Below, piece by piece: positions 34,600-43,742 of a DNA stretch of 64,000 nt (position 1 is its first letter; each line of letters begins with the position of its first letter). Made by a program: the position numbers and the translations under genes. The stretch is from the NCBI RefSeq assembly GCF_014842915.1, contig NZ_JACYXI010000003.1:310001-374000 (forward strand), written 5' to 3'. The notes below the pieces were generated by a model that did not search any database, was not told the origin of the DNA, and saw nothing but the letters and a program-made list of their open reading frames with translations. This DNA is from Roseibium litorale (GTDB lineage Bacteria > Pseudomonadota > Alphaproteobacteria > Rhizobiales > Stappiaceae).

Positions 34600-34898
34600 G
34601 CGCCTTTGGGGTTTGGTTGCGCTGTGGGTGACTTCGGTCAGGGGTTGAATTATTGCGCCCCCTGACCCTTCGCGGCATTGCTGCGGGACGGTATCGTCCA
34701 CAACTTTCAACGGAAATTGCTTTCAGGAAACTTATGATTAACACTCTGTTGACCTTATATTAGACGAACAGAGATTCTTCAGCTTGCCTTAAGGTCTGTC
34801 GGAGAAGCTTTGAAACACTGGGATTTTTCCCGCCGGCATCGGTCAGGTCATCTTCCTGGTGATACCGATCGCCTCCGGCTCGATAGGGGAGAGGACAC
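34600..34898. other. Spacer between ubiK-like and YbjN genes
   Basis: A 299-nt spacer with one notable inverted repeat (34637-34644 with 34659-34666, 8 bp, 14-nt loop), which may end ubiK transcription. Downstream, TTGACC near 34749 could be a -35 element for ybjN/proC, but a clear -10 was not found. No coding frame is convincing. Confidence 0.45.
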
Positions 34899-35399
34899 AT
34901 GAGCCTCATCGAAATCGACTTCGAGCGACCCGGCAATCCTGTCGACACCATCGAAACCATTGCGGCTTTGAACGAATGGATGTTCGAACGGTCAAACGAC
35001 GATGAAATCACGATCACCGTCGGCGGTTACTGGTGCGACTACCACATTTCCTTCTCCTGGATGGAGGAGTTGGAAGCCCTGCATTTGGCTTGCGCCTTCG
35101 ACCTTAAGGTGCCGGATGCCCGCAAGACGGAAATTGTCCGTCTTCTGGCTCTGGCAAATGAGCAGCTCTGGATGGGGCATTTCGACCTTTGGAATCAGGA
35201 AGGTCTGGTGATGTTCCGCCAATCGCTTCTGCTTGCGGGTGGGGCGGAAGCCAATCCGGCGCAGATCGAGGGCATGCTTTCCAACGCCTTGGAAAGCTGT
35301 GAACGCTATTTCCAGGCCTTTCAGTTTGTCATTTGGGCCGGTAAGACTGCTTCGGAAGCCGTGGAAACGGCGTTGTTCGAAACAGTGGGCGAAGCATGA
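34899..35399 (+). CDS. YbjN domain-containing protein
   Basis: Protein of 166 residues of the YbjN/DUF1790 family, a type III secretion-chaperone-like fold. Typical features are NPVDTIETIAALNEWMFERS near residue 9, ITVGGYWCDYHISFSW near 37, and NEQLWMGHFDLWNQEGLVMFRQSLLL near 87. YbjN affects motility, stress resistance and exopolysaccharide in E. coli through unknown means. A strong ribosome site GGGGAGAGGA precedes the ATG. The stop overlaps the proC start (ATGA), a linkage that is common in alphaproteobacteria. Confidence 0.9.
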   Translation: MSLIEIDFERPGNPVDTIETIAALNEWMFERSNDDEITITVGGYWCDYHISFSWMEELEALHLACAFDLKVPDARKTEIVRLLALANEQLWMGHFDLWNQEGLVMFRQSLLLAGGAEANPAQIEGMLSNALESCERYFQAFQFVIWAGKTASEAVETALFETVGEA

Positions 35400-36214
35400 A
35401 TTTTACCAAGGAACGGCCTTTCCTTCTCGTTGGTGCGGGAAGGATGGGTGGCGCCATGCTGGCTGGCTGGGTGGCCGATGGCATGGACCCGGCCAGCATT
35501 GTGGTTTCGGATCCAAATCCGGGACCGGACATGCAGGACTTCCTATCGAAGCATGGCATCCGTCATGTGACCAGGCCTTCCGCAGAATTGTCTCCGTCCC
35601 TGGTGCTACTGGCCGTCAAGCCGCAGCTGATGGATGCGGTTCTCCCAGGCCTTGAGGCTTGTGTTCGCGCTGACACGCTGGTTGTCTCTGTTGCGGCCGG
35701 AACACCAATCCGCCGGTTCCAGGAAGCCTTTGGCGATATCGCCATCGCCCGTTCCATGCCGAACACGCCTGCCATGGTTGGCCGTGGCATCACCGCTGTG
35801 TTCCCGAACTCCAAGGTTTCTGAGGCCCAGAAGGAAACCATCGGCAAACTGCTGAGCGCAGTCGGCAAGGTTGTATGGCTGGATAATGAAGATCAGATCG
35901 ATCAGGTGACGGCGGTTTCCGGCTCGGGTCCTGCCTATGTGTTTCTGCTGGCGGAATGTCTTGCGGAAGCTGGCCGCGTGGCCGGTCTGCCAGAGGCTCT
36001 TGCCCGCGAACTGGCCGAAGCAACAGTCTGCGGGGCGGGCGAACTGATGCACCAGTCGGATGATACGCCTGCGGTCTTGCGCCAGAACGTGACCTCACCG
36101 AATGGCACGACGGCAGCAGCTCTCGCCGTTCTCATGGCCGACGATGGCTTGCAGCCGCTGATGAACAAGGCGGTGGAGGCCGCGGCCCGGCGCGCCCGGG
36201 AGCTCGCCGGTTAG
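35396..36214 (+). CDS. proC: Pyrroline-5-carboxylate reductase
   Basis: Last step of proline synthesis: reduces pyrroline-5-carboxylate with NAD(P)H. The 272-residue protein begins with the Rossmann motif LLVGAGRMGGAMLAGW and carries LAVKPQLMDAVLPG near residue 76, ARSMPNTPAMVGRGITAV near 119 and the P5CR signature around VTSPNGTTAAAL near 226. Four-nt overlap with the YbjN gene; a strong terminator follows. Confidence 0.97.
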   Translation: MNFTKERPFLLVGAGRMGGAMLAGWVADGMDPASIVVSDPNPGPDMQDFLSKHGIRHVTRPSAELSPSLVLLAVKPQLMDAVLPGLEACVRADTLVVSVAAGTPIRRFQEAFGDIAIARSMPNTPAMVGRGITAVFPNSKVSEAQKETIGKLLSAVGKVVWLDNEDQIDQVTAVSGSGPAYVFLLAECLAEAGRVAGLPEALARELAEATVCGAGELMHQSDDTPAVLRQNVTSPNGTTAAALAVLMADDGLQPLMNKAVEAAARRARELAG

Positions 36215-36241
36215 GGCGATAAAATCAATTCAGACGATCCG

Positions 36242-36274
36242 ACGGCCCCGGAATGCCTTTCCGGGGCCGTTTTT
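36242..36274 (+). terminator. Rho-independent terminator of ybjN-proC
   Basis: A 10-bp perfect stem (36242-36251 with 36261-36270), 9-nt loop and TTTTT tail, 27 nt after the proC stop codon. Confidence 0.92.
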
Positions 36275-36325
36275 CGTTCCTATGTTGAAGACATAATTAG
36301 ACGATCAGCGTTCCGGAGGTGTGTG

Positions 36326-37036
36326 ATGGCAACTGCCAAGACTGAAGCGAAGATCCTTTCAACCTTCCTCGATCTCCTGTCCAGCCACAGCTACGAAGAG
36401 GTCAGCCTGCCGCTGATTGCAGAAGAGGCGGGTGTCAAACTTTCTGATCTGCGGGCAAGTTTCGGCTCCAGGCTGGATCTGATCGAAGCTTTTGCCACTC
36501 AGATCGACCGGGCCGTGCTGGATGATATTGATCCGGACATGTCCGGCCAGCCCGCCCGCGAGCGGCTGTTCGATGTGCTGATGACGCGGCTGGATCATCT
36601 GACACCGCACAAACAAGCCCTCCGTACTCTCGAAAGGGCGGCGGCCTGCGATCCGGGCCTGCTGCTTCACCTGAACCGGATGGCGCTCAATTCCCAGAAC
36701 TGGATGCTGGCGGCAGCTGGAATTCAAATTTCCGGCGTAAAGGGAAAGCTTGTCACCCAGGGACTTGCGATTTCCTTCGCACGGGTTGTCCGGGTTTGGC
36801 TTGATGAAGCTGATGAGGGCATGCCACGGACGATGGCCCGCCTGGACAAGGAACTGGACGGCGGTGAGGATTGGCTTGGCCGGCTCAACAAGGCTGAGAA
36901 GATGTCCAAGCCGTTCCTCCGGCTGGCGCGCAAGGTTGCTTGCAGGGTTTCCGGCCGCCGCCGTTCAACTCAGGAGTATGGATCGGAACCAAAGCCGGAT
37001 CTCGGCGGCGAGGATCTTGCTCCGGCAAGCGCGTGA
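36326..37036 (+). CDS. TetR family transcriptional regulator
   Basis: Regulator of 236 residues. The N-terminal helix-turn-helix spans about residues 9-55 (KILSTFLDLLSSHSYEEVSL, then IAEEAGVKLSDLRASFGSR), followed by the helical ligand domain and a basic C-terminal tail (RKVACRVSGRRRS) that is longer than usual. GGAGG lies 6 nt before the ATG. The gene lies alone between proC and the CsaA gene. The ligand and target are unknown, and the tail may contact membrane or nucleic acid. Confidence 0.85.
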   Translation: MATAKTEAKILSTFLDLLSSHSYEEVSLPLIAEEAGVKLSDLRASFGSRLDLIEAFATQIDRAVLDDIDPDMSGQPARERLFDVLMTRLDHLTPHKQALRTLERAAACDPGLLLHLNRMALNSQNWMLAAAGIQISGVKGKLVTQGLAISFARVVRVWLDEADEGMPRTMARLDKELDGGEDWLGRLNKAEKMSKPFLRLARKVACRVSGRRRSTQEYGSEPKPDLGGEDLAPASA

Positions 37037-37141
37037 CTTTCGACCTGAAGCGGATATGGGCGCTGGGGCTTTCCAAGCCGGTTCAGGACTTGGCATTCTT
37101 GCCGCTCAAGCTTTTGCCTGTCTCTATCCGCGAGCGTTTCC

Positions 37142-37507
37142 GTGTCCGATGCAAAACATGACGCCTCTTCCGAGGTGATTTCCTTCGATGACTTTTTGAA
37201 AGTCGATATCCGGGTGGGCCGGGTGGTCGAGGCTGAAGTCTTCGCTGAAGCCCGCAAGCCCGCCTACAAGATGGTGATCGACTTCGGTCCGGAAATTGGC
37301 CTGAAGAAGTCCTCTGCGCAGATTACCAAACACTATCAGCCTGAAGACCTGATCGGACGTCTTGTAATGGGCGTTGTGAACTTCCCGCCGCGCCAGATCG
37401 GTCCGATGCGCTCGGAGGTGCTGACTCTCGGCGTTCCGGACGAGGCAGGCGAAGTTGTTCTGGTTGCGCCGGACATGGATATTCCGGTTGGTGGGCGCCT
37501 GTTCTGA
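37142..37507 (+). CDS. CsaA-like tRNA-binding domain protein
   Basis: OB-fold protein of 121 residues of the CsaA family, related to the tRNA-binding domain of methionyl- and phenylalanyl-tRNA synthetases. Seen: DFLKVDIRVGRVVEAE near residue 18, GLKKSSAQITKHY near 57, and VNFPPRQIGPMRSEVLTLG near 83. CsaA of Bacillus is reported to have export-chaperone and tRNA-binding properties. It starts with GTG; the ribosome site is weak. It converges with the histidine kinase gene. Confidence 0.92.
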   Translation: MSDAKHDASSEVISFDDFLKVDIRVGRVVEAEVFAEARKPAYKMVIDFGPEIGLKKSSAQITKHYQPEDLIGRLVMGVVNFPPRQIGPMRSEVLTLGVPDEAGEVVLVAPDMDIPVGGRLF

Positions 37508-37515
37508 GGTCTTGT

Positions 37516-38907
37516 CTAGCCCGGTATCCTGAGCCGGGCGCGCAGGCCACCCAGCGGGCTGTCTTCCAGATAAATGTCGCCGCCATGACTGCGGGCGATG
37601 TCCCGTGCGATGGAAAGACCTAGACCACTGCCGCTCAGATCCTGGTTACGGGCGGTGTCCAGGCGATAAAAGGCCCGGAAGGCATCTTCACGGGCTTCCG
37701 CCGGAATGCCCGGGCCATCGTCATCAATCGTGATCGTCAGCCAGCCATTTGCAAAGGTGCCGGTGACTTCCACCACGCCTCCAAACTTCGCGGCATTTGC
37801 GGCAAGGTTTGCCAGGCAGCGCTTGATAGCGAGGCGCCGGAGAGAAACTTCCGGCTCGCCTGTGAAAACCGCCCGTAGGTTGGTCCCGGAAATCTCTGCC
37901 TCTTCTTCCAGTTCCTCCAGCATCAAAGCCATGTCGGTCGGCTGAACGGCTTCGTCGCCGTCCCCTCGTGCAAAGGCGAGATAGTCCTCCAGCATGTGGT
38001 TCATTTCGTCCACATCCTTACGCATGGCTTCAGCTTCCGGCAATCGCTTGAGCAGGACGAGCTGGAGCCTCAAACGGGTCAGGATCGTGCGAAGGTCGTG
38101 ACTGACACCCGCCAGCATCGTGGTGCGCTGCTCGATCTGACGCTCGATGCGGCGGCGCATTTCGATAAAGGCGATTGCAGCCCTGCGCACTTCCCTGGCA
38201 CCGCTCGGGCGGAATTCCTCTACCGGGCGCCCCTTGCCGAAGCCCTCTGCAGCATTGGCGAGCCGGATGATGGGCCGGATCTGGTTGCGCAGGAAAACCA
38301 TGGCGATGATGACGAGGACAAGAGATGTCGAGAACATCCAGACCAGGAAAATATGCGAGTTGGAGGCAAATGTCTGGCTGCGCCGCGCGAAGACCCGAAG
38401 GATCGCATCCTTCAGCTGGATGCGGATTTCCACATAGCTTGAGCGTCCTACCGTGTCGATCCAGAAGGGCTTGCCGATCTGCTCGCTGATGGCTCGGCTG
38501 AGACCTCTGTCGATTACATCGAAATAGGGTTTCGGGGCCGGAGGGGGCAGCGGCTCAAGCGGAAGCAGGGATGCGGATAGGTTCAGAACCCCGCCGAGGG
38601 CTTCCAGTTTGGCTTCCGCCAGATCTCGTGGAAAGTTCTCCAGAACGAACACCATCGAGGCCACTTCCCGCACCACAGCTTCTGCCATGCGCTGGGACAC
38701 GAGATCATAGTGCCGGTCCATGAACACGGACACGAGAACAGATTGCAGGATCGCGATTGGGGCGAGGATGATCAGCAGCGCGCGTGTATAAAGCCCCTTC
38801 GGCATGATCCGGTAAAGGAGCTTGCTTGCCTTGATGTAAGCGTGTGTGAGGGGCTTCAGCGGCTTTGCCAGCGGGCCGCTTGTCAGATAGCGCTTGATAT
38901 TGGCCAT
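37516..38907 (-). CDS. Sensor histidine kinase, EnvZ-like
   Basis: Inner-membrane kinase of 463 residues. Two membrane helices (about 43-65 and 185-208) enclose a sensor domain of about 120 residues; HAMP follows. Catalytic motifs: H-box AGVSHDLRTILTRLRL near 265, N-box NLAANAAKFGG near 372, G1 DDDGPGIPAE near 400 and G2 GSGLGLSIARDIA near 430. It should phosphorylate the OmpR-type regulator encoded 30 nt upstream. In Rhodobacter capsulatus the corresponding PetR was described without a linked kinase, so the kinase here is informative. Confidence 0.95.
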   Translation of the reverse strand: MANIKRYLTSGPLAKPLKPLTHAYIKASKLLYRIMPKGLYTRALLIILAPIAILQSVLVSVFMDRHYDLVSQRMAEAVVREVASMVFVLENFPRDLAEAKLEALGGVLNLSASLLPLEPLPPPAPKPYFDVIDRGLSRAISEQIGKPFWIDTVGRSSYVEIRIQLKDAILRVFARRSQTFASNSHIFLVWMFSTSLVLVIIAMVFLRNQIRPIIRLANAAEGFGKGRPVEEFRPSGAREVRRAAIAFIEMRRRIERQIEQRTTMLAGVSHDLRTILTRLRLQLVLLKRLPEAEAMRKDVDEMNHMLEDYLAFARGDGDEAVQPTDMALMLEELEEEAEISGTNLRAVFTGEPEVSLRRLAIKRCLANLAANAAKFGGVVEVTGTFANGWLTITIDDDGPGIPAEAREDAFRAFYRLDTARNQDLSGSGLGLSIARDIARSHGGDIYLEDSPLGGLRARLRIPG

Positions 38908-38937
38908 TTCAGGCGCTCATGCCTCCAAACGTGCCGG

Positions 38938-39630
38938 TCAATCACAAACCAGCCGGTAACCGATGCCCCGGACAGTCTGGAGATAGATCGGGTTGCCGGG
39001 ATCAGCCTCGATCTTGCGCCGCAGACGGTTGATCTGGACGTCCACCGTGCGTTCGCCCAGTCCGCTTTCATCGCTGACGATCTTGTGCCGCGGCACGGTC
39101 GCGCCAGGCTGTTCGGCGAAGATCCCGAGAATTTGTTTCTCCCGATCGGTTAGACGGACGATCTGATCCTCGTTCTTCAGCTCTCCGCGGACCGGATTGA
39201 AAACAAACGGGCCAAACCGGACGTCGCCAAGCGCTTCAGTGCGTTTGGGGCCACCTCTTCGAAGAATGGCGGATATCCTAAGCATCAGCTCACGGGGTTC
39301 AAACGGCTTGGCGAGATAGTCGTCCGCGCCTGCCTCGAGCCCGGCGATGCGGTCCAGGGCGTCGGAACGCGCTGTCAGCATCAGAACCGGGACAGTCGAT
39401 TGCTGACGCAGCCATAGGGCGAATTCAAGGCCGGTCTCCCCGGGCATCATGATATCGAGGATGATCAGATCGAAGCTCAGACCGCTCAGATATTTCCGGG
39501 CCTCGGCTGCATTGGCCGCCGTGGTGACGCGGAAGCTGTTTTCCATCAGGACGCGTCCGAGCAGGTCGCGGATTCTCGCATCATCATCCACGAGGAGAAT
39601 ATGGCTGGCGTTATCGTCCGGACGGCTCAC
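38938..39630 (-). CDS. petR: OmpR-family response regulator, PetR-like
   Basis: Response regulator of 230 residues: receiver domain with acidic pocket D15-D16 and phosphoacceptor D59 (IILDIMMPG), Lys in YLAKPFEPRE, then a winged-helix effector domain ending RRKIEADPGNPIYLQTVRGIGYRL. The start is GTG at 39630 with AAGGAAG upstream. Together with the MarR-type gene at 39744 it has the petP-petR order that lies next to the bc1 genes in Rhodobacter capsulatus, where PetR is needed for bc1 expression. PetR identity is moderately certain and rests on gene order and recalled similarity. Confidence 0.88.
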   Translation of the reverse strand: MSRPDDNASHILLVDDDARIRDLLGRVLMENSFRVTTAANAAEARKYLSGLSFDLIILDIMMPGETGLEFALWLRQQSTVPVLMLTARSDALDRIAGLEAGADDYLAKPFEPRELMLRISAILRRGGPKRTEALGDVRFGPFVFNPVRGELKNEDQIVRLTDREKQILGIFAEQPGATVPRHKIVSDESGLGERTVDVQINRLRRKIEADPGNPIYLQTVRGIGYRLVCD

Positions 39631-39743
39631 CGTGTCTTCCTTGTGTCTCGCCCGGGCAATCTGCTTACCGGGTCAGTGTGCTCTTTTCGGCTGCTCTTCT
39701 CTTGTCTGAACTTACCTAAAATAGCGGCAGCACCGGGGCCAGT

Positions 39744-40319
39744 TCAGAACCTGCCTGCCGGCATGACGGGCCGGTATTTCTTGTTGATCAGCCGCGCGAC
39801 ATCCGGCCGGGTTTCTGCATTTATCATTTGAAACAGGAACTGCCTCACGAGTGTAGAGGCTTCGGGTGCTATTTCGCCAAAGGCGCGCTCCAGGCGGATC
39901 GTCTGGACTGCCATCAGCCGGGTGGCAAGGTCATGCCCCTTGGGAGTGGTGTAGAGCAGACGCTGGCGGCGGTCGATCGGACCGGGTTGCTGTTCGATGA
40001 AATCCAGATCCACCAGCTGTTTGAGAACACGTCCGAGGCTCTGTTTGGTGATGCCGAGAATAGAGAGAAGGTCTGTCACCATGATGCCGGGGTTCCGGTC
40101 GACAAAATGCAACACGCGGTGGTGCGCCCGCCCGAAACCGAATTCGGTCAAAAGTTCGTCTGCATCCGCGGTGAAATCGCGATAGGCAAAGAACAGCAGT
40201 TCCATCATGTCATAGGGCAGGTCTCGGGGGATGCCGTCCTCCGGGGCATCCGCTGTCCTCCGGTCAACTTCGCCCGAACCGGGAGCTGCTGGCTGCTTTT
40301 TCAAGTTTATGTCAGTCAT
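39744..40319 (-). CDS. petP: MarR family regulator, PetP-like
   Basis: Winged-helix regulator of 191 residues. An unusual N-terminal tail (1-38) precedes MELLFFAYRDFTADADELL, typical of PetP proteins. The DNA-binding part is MVTDLLSILGITKQSLGRVLKQLVD near residue 80, with the wing at PIDRRQRLLYTT. In Rhodobacter capsulatus petP lies directly upstream of petR and is required for cytochrome bc1 synthesis. Here petP and petR are 113 nt apart and about 30 kb from petABC. Assignment is by motif and gene order. Confidence 0.82.
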   Translation of the reverse strand: MTDINLKKQPAAPGSGEVDRRTADAPEDGIPRDLPYDMMELLFFAYRDFTADADELLTEFGFGRAHHRVLHFVDRNPGIMVTDLLSILGITKQSLGRVLKQLVDLDFIEQQPGPIDRRQRLLYTTPKGHDLATRLMAVQTIRLERAFGEIAPEASTLVRQFLFQMINAETRPDVARLINKKYRPVMPAGRF

Positions 40320-40568
40320 ATTGACTTGTTTCTTGCCGATTGTTACTGAGCGGGCACTCTGGACGAAATGTTTGATCGGTCCGGCTCATTTTGAGCAATG
40401 ATCCAAAACGAATCCAACCTTTCAGGCCCCTGAGGTCAGGATACCGGTAGTTTAGGCGGTGTGCAAAACACGGCTTTTCGCTCAGGGACATCGCAGGCAG
40501 GACGTTGATGAGCGGAGCCTGCAGCAACAAGAACAACCACGCCAGTCCGGCGTTCGGGAGTAGCAAAA

Positions 40569-41447
40569 ATGGCAGGTTTGCCTTTTGATCAGCGCGACGG
40601 TGTAATCTGGTACGATGGCGAGTTCGTGCCGTGGACGGATGCCAAGGTGCACGTGCTGACGCATGGTCTGCATTATGCGAGCTGTGTTTTTGAAGGCGAG
40701 CGTGCTTACGGCGGCCGTATTTTCAAGTCCGGAGAGCACACGCAGCGTCTTCACGCTTCTGCGAATGTTCTGGGCTTTGAAATCCCCTATTCCGAAGAGG
40801 TCATCAACGCCGCCAAGGAAGAGCTTCTGACCAGGATGAACCTGGTCGATGCCTATCTGCGTCCCGTGGCTTGGCGCGGAAGTGAGATGATGGGTGTTTC
40901 AGCCCAGCACAACACCATTCATCTGGCGATTGCCGCATGGGAATGGCCGAGCTATTTCAAGCCGGAAGAGCGCCTGAAGGGCATTCGTCTGGACATGGCA
41001 AAGTACCGCCGTCCGGATCCGCAGACCGCTCCGTTCAAGTCCAAGGCTGCCGGTCTTTATATGATCTGCACGCTCTCCAAGCATGAAGCCGAGCGCAAGG
41101 GCTACGCCGATGCCATGATGCTGGACTGGCGCGGGCAGGTTGCCGAAGCCACCGGCGCCAATGTGTTCTTCGTCAAGGATGGCAAGATCCACACACCGGA
41201 CCCGGATTGCTTCCTGAATGGCATCACCCGCCGCACTGTGATCGGCCTTGCCCGTGACCGCGGCATCGAGGTGATCGAGCGGGTCATTATGCCGGAAGAA
41301 CTGGAAGGCTTCGAGCAGTGCTTCCTCACCGGTACCGCCGCCGAAGTGACTCCGGTTTCCGAAATCGGGCCGTATAGCTTCACGGTTGGCGATATGACCA
41401 AGACGCTGATGGAAGCCTATGACGCGGCAGTTCGCGCAGGCAAATAA
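40569..41447 (+). CDS. ilvE: Branched-chain amino acid aminotransferase
   Basis: Class IV PLP aminotransferase of 292 residues making Ile, Leu and Val from 2-oxo acids. Typical motifs: HYASCVFEGERAYGG near residue 33, HTQRLHASANVLGFEIPYS near 57, and the C-terminal ERVIMPEELEGFEQCFLTGTAAEVTPV split around residue 240, the cofactor-contact region. The ATG follows an AT-rich leader. A strong terminator follows. Upstream, the 249-nt gap to petP holds the promoters of both divergent genes. Confidence 0.94.
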   Translation: MAGLPFDQRDGVIWYDGEFVPWTDAKVHVLTHGLHYASCVFEGERAYGGRIFKSGEHTQRLHASANVLGFEIPYSEEVINAAKEELLTRMNLVDAYLRPVAWRGSEMMGVSAQHNTIHLAIAAWEWPSYFKPEERLKGIRLDMAKYRRPDPQTAPFKSKAAGLYMICTLSKHEAERKGYADAMMLDWRGQVAEATGANVFFVKDGKIHTPDPDCFLNGITRRTVIGLARDRGIEVIERVIMPEELEGFEQCFLTGTAAEVTPVSEIGPYSFTVGDMTKTLMEAYDAAVRAGK

Positions 41448-41485
41448 GCCGCAGCGGTTTTGATCCTTTTGAAACAGCAACAGAG

Positions 41486-41514
41486 TGGCGGGCAAACCCC
41501 GCCATTTTTGTTTT
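41486..41514 (+). terminator. Rho-independent terminator of ilvE
   Basis: A 7-bp stem (41486-41492 with 41498-41504), CAAAC loop and the tail TTTTTGTTTT, 39 nt after the ilvE stop codon. Confidence 0.92.
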
Positions 41515-41605
41515 CAGCAGGGCTTACCGCAAGTGTCTCACGCGGCCAGGAAAAGCCCGCTGTGAAAAACCAATCTTCTTTCGGAGGAGCGGTTTCTTGA
41601 TATCA

Positions 41606-42853
41606 TCAGGTGGGGCCGTGCAGAGCCTTGAACATCCGGCCTTGCTCGGCAAACAGGACGCAGCCGATAGCGCAGGCCCCGTAAAAGAAGAAGGCAAAGC
41701 CTAGCGGGATTGTTGTGCCATCAAAATATTGGCCAACGATATAGCCCAGGAAAGCACCTCCCAGTGTGGTGCAAAATCCTATGACCGAGGAGGCTGTTCC
41801 GGCGATGTCTCCAAGGGGTTCCATGGCCATTGTGTTGAAGTTGGCTCCGACGAAGCCGAAACAGCCCATGACTATTGTAACAAGCACCATGAACAGGATC
41901 AGGTGTTCTCCGGTCATGGTGGACACCAGCAGCAGCGCAAGTCCCGACAAGCAGTATGCGATCGCAGCCGCATGGGACAGAACCCGCATTCCGATTGCTT
42001 CCACCAGACGAGAATTGACGAAGGAACTGATCGACATGCAGATCGCGATGGCGGCAAAGACAACGGGAAACCACACGCCAAGTTCGAAGATTTCGACAAA
42101 AATCTGCTGGGACATGGTGATGAAGGAGAACAGGCCACCAAATACGAAAGTGACTGCGAGCATGTAACCCAGACTGGTCCGGTTGCTGAGAGATTGAAGA
42201 TAGGCGCGCCCGATCGTTCCGGCGTCAAATGCCTTGCGGTATTCCACCGGAAGGGTTTCCGGCAGCCGGATCAGGCACCAGAAGAGCATAATGAGACCGG
42301 CTGCGAGAAGCATGGAGAAGATCCAGTGCCAACCCGCGGCAAGCAGGATGACCTGGCCGATTGAGGGGGCAACAATTGGGACGGCCATGAAGATCATCAT
42401 CACCAGTGACATGACTTTACCCATCTGCCTGCCTGTATAGCAATCGCGCACAACCGAAACGGCGACAACACGGATTGCGGCGCAGCCGACGCCCTGGATT
42501 GCTCTGGAGATCAAGAGGAAGTCCAGAGTGTCCGCCAGCAGGCAGGCAACGCTTGCTGCCGAATAGAGCACAAGCCCACCAAGCAGAACGCCCCGGCGGC
42601 CAAGCGAATCCGAAATTGGGCCAAAGAAGAGCTGTGCGCCACCAAATCCGATCAGATAGGCAATCAGAACCTGTTGCCGGTCATTCTCGTTTGCGATCTG
42701 GAAAGCCTCGCCGATTTCAGGAAGAGCCGGGAGCATCACGTCCATTGCAAGCGCGTTCAAAGCCATCAGCGCTGCAATCATGATTACGAATTCCAGAAAC
42801 GGAATTCCTGGCTTCATATGGATCTCGGCGGATGTTTGAGAGTGGGGTGACAT
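41606..42853 (-). CDS. Bcr/CflA-type MFS multidrug efflux transporter
   Basis: Twelve-helix drug:H+ antiporter of 415 residues. The family motif between helices 2 and 3 is GPISDSLGRRGVLLGG near residue 86; helix 1 contains MDVMLPALPEIGEAF near residue 37, as in Bcr/CflA. The ATG at 42853 is chosen because GAGGT lies 7 nt upstream; an earlier frame start would add 22 residues. It may export bicyclomycin-like compounds or sulfonamides; the real substrate is unknown. Confidence 0.92.
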   Translation of the reverse strand: MSPHSQTSAEIHMKPGIPFLEFVIMIAALMALNALAMDVMLPALPEIGEAFQIANENDRQQVLIAYLIGFGGAQLFFGPISDSLGRRGVLLGGLVLYSAASVACLLADTLDFLLISRAIQGVGCAAIRVVAVSVVRDCYTGRQMGKVMSLVMMIFMAVPIVAPSIGQVILLAAGWHWIFSMLLAAGLIMLFWCLIRLPETLPVEYRKAFDAGTIGRAYLQSLSNRTSLGYMLAVTFVFGGLFSFITMSQQIFVEIFELGVWFPVVFAAIAICMSISSFVNSRLVEAIGMRVLSHAAAIAYCLSGLALLLVSTMTGEHLILFMVLVTIVMGCFGFVGANFNTMAMEPLGDIAGTASSVIGFCTTLGGAFLGYIVGQYFDGTTIPLGFAFFFYGACAIGCVLFAEQGRMFKALHGPT

Positions 42854-42988
42854 GAAACTGACCTCGGTAACCACATATGGATGAAATTCAGAACGGCGGA
42901 GAACCGCCGGGTCACTCACAACAACTCCCCTGCTGCTGAAGGTGAAAGAAGGTGCGGATTATACTAAAGGGTGAAAATTCTCTGAGAT

Positions 42989-43462
42989 TCAACCAGTGGT
43001 CCAGCGCTTTGTTGCCTCGTCGTCAACGGACTTCGCCTCTACCCAGGATCCTTCATTCCTTTCTTTCAGATGCTCTTTCTTCCAGAACGGAGCGCGGGTT
43101 TTCAAAAAATCCATCAAATAGTCGGCAGCTTCAAAAGCGGCGCGGCGGTGAGAAGAGGCCGCGGCCACCAGCACGATGTTGCCGCCGGGAGAAATTCTTC
43201 CGAAGCGGTGAATGACGGTCAGTCCAGTCAGAGGCCAGCGCTTGCAAGCTTCATCGGCGATGCGTCCGATTTCGGCTTCAGCCATACCGGGATAGTGCTC
43301 CAGTTCCAGCGCGGAAAGCCTTCCATTCTCATCCCGGCAGAGGCCGGTGAACGTCACCAGCGCGCCTACATCCTCGCGCCCGGCTGATAGTGCTGCTGCT
43401 TCTTCTGCCGTATTGAAGTCCTCAGCCTGAATGAGAACCTTAGGAGTGACTGGTCCGCTCAC
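42989..43462 (-). CDS. moaE: Molybdopterin synthase catalytic subunit
   Basis: Large subunit of the enzyme that inserts two sulfurs into precursor Z to make molybdopterin. The 157-residue protein has RFGRISPGGNIVLVAAASSHR near 86-106 (active-site Arg) and the C-terminal LKTRAPFWKKEHL motif with the catalytic Lys. GTG start with GGGAGGA upstream, formed from the last moaD codons; the genes are 2 nt apart. The MOSC protein in this window is a possible Moco user. Confidence 0.96.
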   Translation of the reverse strand: MSGPVTPKVLIQAEDFNTAEEAAALSAGREDVGALVTFTGLCRDENGRLSALELEHYPGMAEAEIGRIADEACKRWPLTGLTVIHRFGRISPGGNIVLVAAASSHRRAAFEAADYLMDFLKTRAPFWKKEHLKERNEGSWVEAKSVDDEATKRWTTG

Positions 43463-43465
43463 GTG

Positions 43466-43723
43466 CTATCCTCCCGTCATGGGAGGAAAGATGGCAATTT
43501 CCCGGGCATTTCCGATTGGCTGATCATGCTCCGAATGCTCCTGGTCCAGGGCTACGCGGATCGTGCTGGTGTCCTCGAAGGCATAGGCATAGCGCTCATC
43601 ACGGCTCTTGAGCCAGGATAGAAGGTCAGAAACCGTGCGCGTGCCTTCCGGCAGGTCGAGCGTCTCAGCCTCAGTGCCGACCCTTTCTCGAACCCATGCG
43701 AAGTAGCGGATTTCTACCGTCAT
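43466..43723 (-). CDS. moaD: Molybdopterin synthase sulfur carrier subunit
   Basis: Ubiquitin-like sulfur carrier of 85 residues that ends with the required Gly-Gly (FPPMTGG), the site that is adenylated and thiocarboxylated before sulfur transfer in the MoaE complex. It lies directly upstream of moaE and 19 nt after pgsA in the same orientation, giving the run pgsA-moaD-moaE. Confidence 0.95.
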   Translation of the reverse strand: MTVEIRYFAWVRERVGTEAETLDLPEGTRTVSDLLSWLKSRDERYAYAFEDTSTIRVALDQEHSEHDQPIGNAREIAIFPPMTGG

Positions 43724-43742
43724 GCCTTAGATCCTTTCCCGG

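Noticed and set aside
36326-37036. The TetR regulator as the protein that binds the sulfotransferase palindromes
   Set aside because: It lies about 8 kb away with no matching palindrome at its own promoter, so there is no sequence evidence for a link.
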